The notes below the pieces were generated by a model that saw only the letters and a list, made by a program, of their open reading frames with translations, made no database searches and had not been told where the DNA came from. A DNA stretch of 61,244 nucleotides, taken from the IMG/VR virus record IMGVR_UViG_3300034170_000071, positions 1-61,244 of that record; one strand, 5' to 3'. The stretch comes from a virus. The position numbers and the translations under genes are program-made. This document shows, piece after piece, positions 33,260-40,525 of the stretch (the stretch's first letter is position 1; each line of letters starts with the position of its first letter).

Positions 33260-33637
33260 ATGGAAGTTAGTATCGCACTGGGCGCCAATCGCCGCGAGCG
33301 TGATTACCTTTTCGGACGGCTGGCAGAACGTGGCTTCGTCGTTAGCAATCAAGAACGCCGCAAAAATGGCAGTGTCAAAATGAGCAAGGAATATTCCGAT
33401 GCTGCTACCGGTGAATTCCGCGCCCGTGTGAACCTGACGGCCATCGGCCTCAACGGTGGCGACAACGCCTTCGAATACAGCCTGTACGTGGAAACCCACG
33501 CACATGATTCCGTTACCGGCGAAAGCGTGGCGGAAGGCAATTCCATGGAAATGGCAACCCAGCAACAATACCGCATGGAAAAATTCGTGCTTTTTATTGA
33601 TTCTGCGCTGATGGCCCCGGCCTGTGTGGTGAAGTAA
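33260..33637 (+). CDS. Leader-bearing protein 4, unknown
   Basis: This 125-residue protein starts at ATG 33260, placed six bases after AAGGTGA; a GTG nine bases upstream is rejected because it is part of that ribosome site. The leader is MEVSIALGA, followed by a basic helix (NRRERDYLFGRLAERGF) and a beta-sheet-like C-terminus (FRARVNLTAIGLNGG; FEYSLYVETHAHDS). No family is recognised. Its stop overlaps the next ATG. Confidence 0.6.
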   Translation: MEVSIALGANRRERDYLFGRLAERGFVVSNQERRKNGSVKMSKEYSDAATGEFRARVNLTAIGLNGGDNAFEYSLYVETHAHDSVTGESVAEGNSMEMATQQQYRMEKFVLFIDSALMAPACVVK

Positions 33638-33969
33638 TGGAAATCATGCTCGCCCTTGCGGCCACCGAAAAACCCGAAGCTCCAAACCTCACGAAAACCA
33701 CAATCAATTACGCGACCAAACGCGGATTCGATTTGACGGTCGAGGAAATGAAAGACCAGACCCAACTTTGGATTTGGGATACCAACGAAGACAGCGAGCC
33801 GTTTTGCATTTACAGCGGTATGCCTGACGGTTGGCACTTTCACGGAAATGTTTATCTGAAAAAGGCGATTGTTTCACAACTGCCCAAGATGATTGCTGAC
33901 GACAAAGCTCTGCGCAAAGTCCTCGACTTCCTAAAGACGAACGTTCTCGACAAACGGAAACCTAAATGA
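33637..33969 (+). CDS. Leader-bearing protein 5, unknown
   Basis: This 110-residue protein has the leader MEIMLALAA. The rest is a small alpha/beta domain: KTTINYATKRGFDLTVEEM, QLWIWDTNEDSEPFCIYSG, then a C-terminal helix bundle (VSQLPKMIADDKALRKVLDFL) and a basic end. No family is recognised. The leader is identical in seven of nine positions to that of protein 1, yet five of the nine codons differ. Confidence 0.6.
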   Translation: MEIMLALAATEKPEAPNLTKTTINYATKRGFDLTVEEMKDQTQLWIWDTNEDSEPFCIYSGMPDGWHFHGNVYLKKAIVSQLPKMIADDKALRKVLDFLKTNVLDKRKPK

Positions 33970-34142
33970 TCCGGGCATTCAACGTAGACGACCTGCACAA
34001 ACAGTACGCGAATGAAACGCCAGAACAGAAGGCCGTTCGCTGTGCAGAAAACAAAGAACGCACCGAACGCTTTCTGAATCGCTGGAAAGCATTCGAGGCC
34101 AAATATCCGGAACACGCAAAAGACATGGTGTGCCACGCATGA
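33966..34142 (+). CDS. Small charged helical protein
   Basis: A 58-codon frame overlaps the previous stop and ends in an ATGA overlap with the next gene, so it is well fixed by its neighbours. It is highly charged and helical (LHKQYANETPEQKAVRCAENK; ERTERFLNRWKAFEAKYPEH). It lacks the leader. It may be a chaperone or assembly factor; no family is recognised. Confidence 0.6.
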   Translation: MIRAFNVDDLHKQYANETPEQKAVRCAENKERTERFLNRWKAFEAKYPEHAKDMVCHA

Positions 34143-34570
34143 AAATGGAACTCGCAACAGCAGCCGAACCCACTTCGCTGCCAAGCCGTTACGCCATTGG
34201 CGAACCGGTTTACTTTCACCCGGCAATCCACGATTTCACGCCGGACCAAGTACAGCAACACGCACTGAAAGCCAAAATCATGGCGGTGCGTTTCACGAAA
34301 TCGAAAGTGCTTTACGAACTGGCACTGGATACTGCGCTTGATCCGGGGCCTGCCGAGTATTACGAAGCAATTCCGCTGGCCGATGTGGATTCGTATTTCG
34401 TCCTCAACGCAGCAGATGCAATGGATGGCGACCGCCTGTTGGCCGACGTTTCCTACATGGCGACTGGTTCCAACCAATCCCGCACGCCTCAAGAAATTCG
34501 TCAGTTTGCACAATACTTTTTGGCGGTCGCTTCTGACCTTCCTGAACTACGGAAAGAACAGGGTAAATAA
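34139..34570 (+). CDS. Leader-bearing protein 6, unknown
   Basis: This 143-residue protein starts at ATG 34139 (ATGA with the previous stop) rather than the in-frame GTG nine bases earlier. The leader is MKMELATAA. A beta domain follows (YAIGEPVYFHPAIHDFTPDQV; AKIMAVRFTKSKVLYELAL, like a small SH3-type barrel), then a helical C-terminus (TPQEIRQFAQYFLAVASDL). No family is recognised. Confidence 0.6.
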   Translation: MKMELATAAEPTSLPSRYAIGEPVYFHPAIHDFTPDQVQQHALKAKIMAVRFTKSKVLYELALDTALDPGPAEYYEAIPLADVDSYFVLNAADAMDGDRLLADVSYMATGSNQSRTPQEIRQFAQYFLAVASDLPELRKEQGK

Positions 34571-34572
34571 AC

Positions 34573-34875
34573 ATGGCAAAGTCCCATTGGTTTCACGCTA
34601 AAGCCTCCAACGCTAAAAAGAAATACCTAAAGAAACATCCGGGTTCGATTTATGCTGGTGCCCGTGCTGGTGCAACCAATGGGAACGGCGCTGCTGCATA
34701 CCGCGCACAGGTTGAACACATGCGTGCGGAAATCCTACAGATTAAAAAGCAACTTCAAGAAACTCACGAATCCGACTCTGCACATGACGGGTTGATGCGC
34801 CGGTTGATGGCTCTGCAAAGAAAGCTCACGATGTTTAAACGGGCTGCCATGGCGACCGCACGTTCGAGGAAATAA
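34573..34875 (+). CDS. Small basic coiled-coil protein
   Basis: This 100-residue, very basic protein has an N-terminal Lys/Ala-rich part (HAKASNAKKKYLKKHPGSIYAGARAG) and then a long helix (AQVEHMRAEILQIKKQLQETHE; LMRRLMALQRKLTMFKRA). It lacks the leader. Composition suits a DNA-binding or scaffold-core protein. No family is recognised. Confidence 0.55.
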   Translation: MAKSHWFHAKASNAKKKYLKKHPGSIYAGARAGATNGNGAAAYRAQVEHMRAEILQIKKQLQETHESDSAHDGLMRRLMALQRKLTMFKRAAMATARSRK

Positions 34876-34876
34876 A

Positions 34877-35788
34877 ATGAAAATGTTCGTAGCCCTTGCC
34901 AAGGATTTTGGCAGTGTATTTCACGGCACATCGCTAATCAATGCTGGTGCGATTTTCAGCAGTGACAAACTCCAGCTGTCGCAAGTTGCAGGCAAAGAAG
35001 CGGAAGCACAATTCGCTAAGCAGCCTTTCTTTTTGAGCGTCCGGCGTAACCGCCTGCTGGCCTCTCAAAACTTCTACGACGTAACGCTGGAATTCAAAGA
35101 GCAGCTGTTGCAATCCAAGATGAAACGGGAATCCGTGGACTACTGGGGCGCAACCGACAAGGGCACCAGCATCGAACAGGAAGACCGATATTATTTCGCG
35201 AAAGCTAACCTGCCGAAAGCTACAAAATACATTCGCGCAATTCACATTGATTTGTCCAACTATGACCCGGCCCGTCGTGGCAAGCTCATGCGCGAACTGA
35301 TCATGTCTGCAAAACGCCTCGGTATCAAAGTTTATTTGTACCGCGACAAGAAAGCCTACGGCATGTTGAATACCCGTAAAACCGTTGCGTTATCGACGAT
35401 GGAATACGGCGGTAAATCGGTGAATCTTTTCCGCACTCGCACGCCGGAAGAGGCTGAGCAGGAAAGCGAAGACCAGAAGTACAAAGGCATGCGCGCTAAA
35501 CGCGATATGTACCGCGACATTAAATTCTTCGTGGATATCCTGTACGGCAATACCCCACCGGTTAATGACAAAACCAAGTACCTGCGCGAACGCTACGGCT
35601 ACGTGTACGGCGAATACGATTTGGTATCGCAATTCAAAGTGGAAATTCACAATTCGTCGAATAGTCAGGCGCCGAAAGATAAGCAGATGGCCGCCCGGAT
35701 TCAGGCGTGGATGCGCGACAACAAAATGGACCTCAAAGAAACGGCTTATCGCATCCGTGAAAACATCCGCAAGGCAGACGGTGAGTAA
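34877..35788 (+). CDS. ADP-ribosyltransferase-like protein with leader
   Basis: This 303-residue protein has the leader MKMFVALAK. It continues GSVFHGTSLINAGAIFSSDKLQLS, resembling the NAD-binding H-G-T start of ADP-ribosyltransferase folds, then FFLSVRRNRLLAS, VDYWGATDKG, SIEQEDRYYFAKA (an E-x-E-like turn) and YIRAIHIDLS. I recall a family of phage proteins sharing this order of HGT, SxxRS, VDYWG, EDR and IHI. T4 Alt is a leader-bearing, head-packaged ADP-ribosyltransferase, so the parallel is notable. The C-terminal 130 residues are basic and helical. Enzymatic activity is unproven; catalytic residues are assigned by pattern only. Confidence 0.45.
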   Translation: MKMFVALAKDFGSVFHGTSLINAGAIFSSDKLQLSQVAGKEAEAQFAKQPFFLSVRRNRLLASQNFYDVTLEFKEQLLQSKMKRESVDYWGATDKGTSIEQEDRYYFAKANLPKATKYIRAIHIDLSNYDPARRGKLMRELIMSAKRLGIKVYLYRDKKAYGMLNTRKTVALSTMEYGGKSVNLFRTRTPEEAEQESEDQKYKGMRAKRDMYRDIKFFVDILYGNTPPVNDKTKYLRERYGYVYGEYDLVSQFKVEIHNSSNSQAPKDKQMAARIQAWMRDNKMDLKETAYRIRENIRKADGE

Positions 35789-37696
35789 ATGGAAATTCAA
35801 ATAGCATTAGCCGCAGTAAAGCTGGGCATTGCACGGCCCCTCGTTAAGGGCTGGAATAAAAACGGCTTGGGTGCGCAGGTAATCAAACGCTTCCTGCCGA
35901 AGAACAAGAAACAAAAGAAAAATGCGTACCGTATTTATCTGCCGATCAAACCCACTAAGCAAGTGATCAAGGTTCCAAAACCGATCCTGCATGCGTTGTC
36001 GGCCAAGGGTTACGCGGTAGATGATTACGTGACCGGCATTGCAGTCGATCAGACGGGCAAACGCCGGATGCGAATCGGCAAGCTGTTGAAAGATGCAGCA
36101 TTGCTCAAAGAATTCATGAACGATCCGCAATGCGCCGCACACAAAGATGAATTTACGTGCGTTATTTCCTGCCATCCGTATGACGTGTTGGCAATGAGTA
36201 CCGGGCGCCGTTGGGACGCAACCAGCTGTATGCGTCTCGATCAACCGGGCGTAGCACGTGGTGGTGTTAATCAGGCGATTGTTAAAAACGATATTGCGGA
36301 AGGCACATTGGTTGCCTACGCGATTTCCCCGCATGACCAGAATATCAATAAGCCTCATGCGCGCCTGTTGATTAAACCTTTTGTCGGCCCGAACGGCGGC
36401 ATTCTTTTCCGTGTCGAAACTTCGATTTACGGCACGCCTATTCCGGGTTTCCGCGAAACGATTTCTAAGTGGTTGCGCAAAGTGAATCAGGGTGCATCCG
36501 CTGGCCTGTACCATTTGGTCGGTGGCCTGTATGACGACGGTGTGGGCAATATTTTCGCACACGCTGACTATGATTCGACCGTGGATAAAATTGCAGCGTT
36601 GCGCAGTTTCAAAGCGAAAACCGATAGCTCTGTGCGCGCCCTTTATGACTTGCTGCTAAGTGATAAACGCTGGCTTGCGGACTGGCTCAAGTACGCCATT
36701 GAAATCTACCACAATGACGAAATGGAAGCGGCTTATCAGGTAAGCACTTTCTACGGAACCATGCGCAAAACCGGCGACATGAAAGCTCGTATTACAGCTT
36801 CGGCATTTGGTAAAGCGCTAGACGATCATTTGGACGAAGAGCTATTCCTTAGCTTGTCTGAAATGCTGGCGCCGTTGGAATGGCGTGCTGAATTGGTTAA
36901 GGCCAGTAAAAAGCTCGCAGATTATGCAGAACAGCTTTACGATTTCAAACACTTCGACGGTGAACCGCAAGCGCCTGAATTTATCCTGAATAACGTCGCT
37001 TATTACGATTCGCGCTGGCTCGCCACAATGGATGGCCCAATCGAACCGGCCAAAGTGGCTTCGGCTTGGCGTGGGTTTCTGGCAGGCATGTACAAGTGGA
37101 CTCCGGAACTCGCTAAATCGACCATGCCGGGTTCTGTACAGCTGCGCGAACAGGTTGGTTTCTTGTGTGCCATGCTTTCCGTAGCAGACCAGAAAACCCT
37201 GCGCGTGAACCGCGATACGCTCGCTAAACTGATGAAGAAATTCCCGGTTGACTATTACTACACGGAAGCGATGGATAAATTCCTGCGTGACGTGCGGTAC
37301 ACCGGTATTTTCAAACGCTATGTTAGCCAGCCAGCGGAAAGCCTGCTGTGTGCCCTCGATAAATCGTGGCCTGCACAGAATCCAGAATTGATTTCGTTTA
37401 GTGACATTTCGATTTTCCGGAAAGGCATTTTCGAAAACCTGATGAAAGCCAACGTGGCCGACCTCGACACAGCGCTTTTCATTAAGCTGCGTGATGTGAG
37501 CCACCGCATGAGCCTAAGCGCCAGTGAATGGAAAAACCGATACCCGTGGACACTGCCGCTGATCAACAAGATCGCACGCGGGCCGGGTGATGATCGCACC
37601 ATGAACTGGGCCAAAACATTCTTGGAAGAAATCCGTAAATCGGAAGCCGACCTAGACGACATTTTCAAAGAACTCGACGGGTGGGATAAGAACTAA
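35789..37696 (+). CDS. STGR-SCM domain protein, paralogue 1, with leader
   Basis: This 635-residue protein has the leader MEIQIALAA. A shared N-terminal domain of about 250 residues has FTCVISCHPYDVLAMSTGRRWDA, SCMRL, DIAEGTLVAYAIS, DQNINKPHARLLIKPF, VETSIYGTPIPGF, WLRKVNQG and LYDDGVGN. Most of these blocks are also in paralogues 2 and 3. Conserved Cys, His, Arg and Asp residues suggest a binding or catalytic site, but I cannot name the family. The remaining 380 residues are helical and differ from the paralogues. Its stop overlaps the next ATG. Confidence 0.6.
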   Translation: MEIQIALAAVKLGIARPLVKGWNKNGLGAQVIKRFLPKNKKQKKNAYRIYLPIKPTKQVIKVPKPILHALSAKGYAVDDYVTGIAVDQTGKRRMRIGKLLKDAALLKEFMNDPQCAAHKDEFTCVISCHPYDVLAMSTGRRWDATSCMRLDQPGVARGGVNQAIVKNDIAEGTLVAYAISPHDQNINKPHARLLIKPFVGPNGGILFRVETSIYGTPIPGFRETISKWLRKVNQGASAGLYHLVGGLYDDGVGNIFAHADYDSTVDKIAALRSFKAKTDSSVRALYDLLLSDKRWLADWLKYAIEIYHNDEMEAAYQVSTFYGTMRKTGDMKARITASAFGKALDDHLDEELFLSLSEMLAPLEWRAELVKASKKLADYAEQLYDFKHFDGEPQAPEFILNNVAYYDSRWLATMDGPIEPAKVASAWRGFLAGMYKWTPELAKSTMPGSVQLREQVGFLCAMLSVADQKTLRVNRDTLAKLMKKFPVDYYYTEAMDKFLRDVRYTGIFKRYVSQPAESLLCALDKSWPAQNPELISFSDISIFRKGIFENLMKANVADLDTALFIKLRDVSHRMSLSASEWKNRYPWTLPLINKIARGPGDDRTMNWAKTFLEEIRKSEADLDDIFKELDGWDKN

Positions 37697-40452
37697 TGAA
37701 ACTCGAATTGGCTTTGGCCGCCGTGTCCATGAAAACGGCATTGAAATACCGCCGCAATTGGAACCACAAAGCTCCAATTGTGAAGCTGCTACAAAACCTG
37801 ATGCCAGCGGGGCCGGGACGCAAAGGCTACCGCCTGTATTTCGATATCGGCACCAATCACAAAAACCACTACACGATTCCGCCTGCCGTGCGCTCTGCAT
37901 TGCAAAAAGCAGGCTTCGTTGCCACCGATTATCTGGCGAAGAAATGCGTCAAGATCGCTGACAAGGATCAGAAAAACGTTTTCAATATCGGCAAGGTAAT
38001 CGGTAAAGATCCACACGCGAAAATGGCGTTCGACAATGATCCACAATTGCAGAACACTAAACAGGGTGCAATGCAGGTTGTAATCAGCTGTCACCCATAC
38101 GACATTATCGGCATGAGTACCGGGCGTGACTGGGACAAAATGTCGTGCATGCGCCTCGCTGACGGTGAACACCGATTCAACCCCGGTTCGAACCAGCATT
38201 ACGTGCGCAATGACGTGTCAGAAGGTACGTTGGTTGCTTACGTGGTTTCTGCCGACGATCAGAACATCCAGAAGCCGAAAGCCCGCTGCTTGCTGAAGCC
38301 GTTTTACAACGACGAAGGCCAAGTGTTGTACCGTCGTGAAACCACTGTTTACGGCAACCCGGTTCCCGGTTTCGATTTGATCCTTTCGCGTTTTCTGCGC
38401 AAGATCAATCAGAACATTCCGGAAGGCACTTTCAAAATGCCTAACAACCTGTACAACGATGGCATGGGCACCGAGCATTACCACAACGCATCCGACGACG
38501 ATAACCTGTCGATCCGTGATGTAGTGATGGATACCGCGCAGGCTGTGCAATTCGTACAGCAGCAATTGGCCGCAATGACCGATGATGCAACACGTGACAA
38601 GCATTCTGAAAACATCATTGAATTCCTGAATGATGAATCGGTGGAAACCCGTCTGAAAGAAACGCAGATTGACGAAATTGTCGAGGCGTTGAAAGGCACC
38701 AAGGCAGTGGTTAACGGCATTCATTTGCTGGCCTACAAAAATAAACCGCTGACCTCTGCACTGGCGGAAGTCGGGCGCCGCATTGGCTCATTCGACAAAA
38801 CCAAAGGATTTAAACCGGAAGTTTTGAGAGCGCTGGACGACGACAAAGTTCACGACCTTTCCTACGGTGGTGGCAACCCAGTAATCGAAGCGCTTAGCCG
38901 CGTAGAAACTTTGAGCGATCACGAACTACGTAATAACACTCGCATTTTCAAAATGATCCTGACGGGTAAAGCCCCAGTCCCATCGAAAGCAGAGCTGGAA
39001 GCATTGCCAAATTGCGCACGTATTTTGAATACTGCTGCGCATGCTGCCCGCCATATGACAATGTTCGGTGACGACTCGATGCAGAAAGGCGCGTATGCCA
39101 TTCTCGACCTCGGAATCGACGTTGAAAACCCAATCTGGTGGGGAGCGGATGCATCCGACATGATGTATGCAACGGGCGGTGTGAATCTGTTCCTTAGCTA
39201 CGTGATGGATAACCCCGGCAAATTGAGTTCGGATGCATTGTGGGCGTGTGACCCGTATGTGACTGCGCAGGCCTTGGCGAATCGCCGTGTATTCCGTTAC
39301 ATCGACAAGATGGAAGACCGTCAAATTTCGTACATGATGGATCACGTGAAACTGGAACAACTCAAACTGATTTTGACCAGTCCGTTTTCTGCGCAGAACT
39401 TCAAAGACAACAAAGCCGCGCTCGTTAAATACCTCGACGAAAACACCGAAGTAATCAACACCATTTTGGACAACTGGGAACCTAAGAACGTTAAAGCTCT
39501 GGCGGACTACCACTTGCCTGCCGTGATGCATTTGACTGACAACGGTATCATTTTCGGTTCGCAAATGGCTGATACCATTCAGGCTCTCATTCCGCCTGTG
39601 ATGGCGTGGACAGGACCGAAACTGAATCCAGAAACGGTGGATATCGAGAACGCAATTCAGTACATGGTGCAGGCCGGTAATCTGCTGGATAAACCGCTGC
39701 ATTTGGAACGCAAATTCGACGAAGACTATTTCGAACTACGTGACATTACCGACGTTGCCGATCACTTCCGCGATACGTGGGCAAACAAGCGTCACAGCCG
39801 CACCGATTCGTTCCCGTCGCTGATGAACAAACTGGATTTCGACGGCCAGCGTCCGGACATTTCGCATTCCAATGAATTAATGGATCATTTGGGCGCCGAT
39901 GCGTTCGGTTGGGTTCCTACCGAGAAACTACCGGGTGAAGTTCCAAACTTCCTGAAAATGGTTCGCGGCATGGAATTGGAGCCCGCGATTAGCGCCCTGT
40001 ACAGTCTGGTTAATGCCACAAGCCTGTTGCCTCTTGTGGATATCGAGGCGGGTATTGAAAACCGCATGAATGATCTGGAAATCGGCTATCCAGATGAGGA
40101 CGAAATGGACCCAGACGATTTCGCAGAGGCCATGGAGCTTTACGACGAAAAGCGCACGGAAATCGAAGATTCTTTGGCCGAAGACAATATCAAAATCATT
40201 CGTCTAAATCAGAAGCTGGTTGGTGCCCTCGAAAAGATTAAAGATTTCGTAGGCTTTGATGAGGACGCCGAGTATTGGGACGAAGACGCGCCAAACGATC
40301 CGTTCAACGCGGATATGGCAGACGTTACAGAATCCGATTACGAAGACCATGCACAGGCCCTGCGCGACCTGCGTGCTGAATTGAAAACCGAATGGGAATC
40401 CCGCCCTGATGCACTTCAGGAAATGATTAGCGACTCGGGTTTCAGTGATTAA
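37696..40452 (+). CDS. STGR-SCM domain protein, paralogue 2, with leader
   Basis: This 918-residue protein has the leader MKLELALAA, then VSMKTALKYRRNW, nearly the same as paralogue 3. Conserved blocks are ATDYLAKKCVKIADKDQKNVF, VISCHPYDIIGMSTGRDWDK, SCMRL, EGTLVAYVVS, DDQNIQKPKARCLLKPF, ETTVYGNPVPGFD and LYNDGMG. The long C-terminal region is helical with no repeats I can define and ends in an acidic stretch (YPDEDEMDPDDF; FGFDEDAEYWDEDAPND-like). It is followed by a promoter-like element and a terminator, so it closes one transcript. Confidence 0.6.
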   Translation: MKLELALAAVSMKTALKYRRNWNHKAPIVKLLQNLMPAGPGRKGYRLYFDIGTNHKNHYTIPPAVRSALQKAGFVATDYLAKKCVKIADKDQKNVFNIGKVIGKDPHAKMAFDNDPQLQNTKQGAMQVVISCHPYDIIGMSTGRDWDKMSCMRLADGEHRFNPGSNQHYVRNDVSEGTLVAYVVSADDQNIQKPKARCLLKPFYNDEGQVLYRRETTVYGNPVPGFDLILSRFLRKINQNIPEGTFKMPNNLYNDGMGTEHYHNASDDDNLSIRDVVMDTAQAVQFVQQQLAAMTDDATRDKHSENIIEFLNDESVETRLKETQIDEIVEALKGTKAVVNGIHLLAYKNKPLTSALAEVGRRIGSFDKTKGFKPEVLRALDDDKVHDLSYGGGNPVIEALSRVETLSDHELRNNTRIFKMILTGKAPVPSKAELEALPNCARILNTAAHAARHMTMFGDDSMQKGAYAILDLGIDVENPIWWGADASDMMYATGGVNLFLSYVMDNPGKLSSDALWACDPYVTAQALANRRVFRYIDKMEDRQISYMMDHVKLEQLKLILTSPFSAQNFKDNKAALVKYLDENTEVINTILDNWEPKNVKALADYHLPAVMHLTDNGIIFGSQMADTIQALIPPVMAWTGPKLNPETVDIENAIQYMVQAGNLLDKPLHLERKFDEDYFELRDITDVADHFRDTWANKRHSRTDSFPSLMNKLDFDGQRPDISHSNELMDHLGADAFGWVPTEKLPGEVPNFLKMVRGMELEPAISALYSLVNATSLLPLVDIEAGIENRMNDLEIGYPDEDEMDPDDFAEAMELYDEKRTEIEDSLAEDNIKIIRLNQKLVGALEKIKDFVGFDEDAEYWDEDAPNDPFNADMADVTESDYEDHAQALRDLRAELKTEWESRPDALQEMISDSGFSD

Positions 40453-40467
40453 AACGGTAATTTTATA
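40451..40467 (+). promoter_or_regulatory. AAAACGGTAATTTTATA element
   Basis: It contains the exact GGTAATTTTATA seen at 9556 and its first 12 bases match the AAAACTGTAAAT motif in 10 of 12 positions, linking both motif groups. It lies between the stop of paralogue 2 and a terminator, so if it is a promoter the transcript would be very short unless read-through occurs. Confidence 0.35.
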
Positions 40468-40476
40468 GTATGTTAC

Positions 40477-40511
40477 GCCGGGTTGGTTTAGGCTAATCCG
40501 GCTTTCTTTTT
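40477..40511 (+). terminator. Rho-independent terminator between paralogues 2 and 3
   Basis: GCCGGGTT (40477-40484) pairs with AATCCGGC (40495-40502), including one G-U pair, followed by TTTCTTTTT. It splits the leader block into two transcripts or attenuates the downstream part. Confidence 0.8.
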
Positions 40512-40525
40512 ATGGATCAAAAGAC

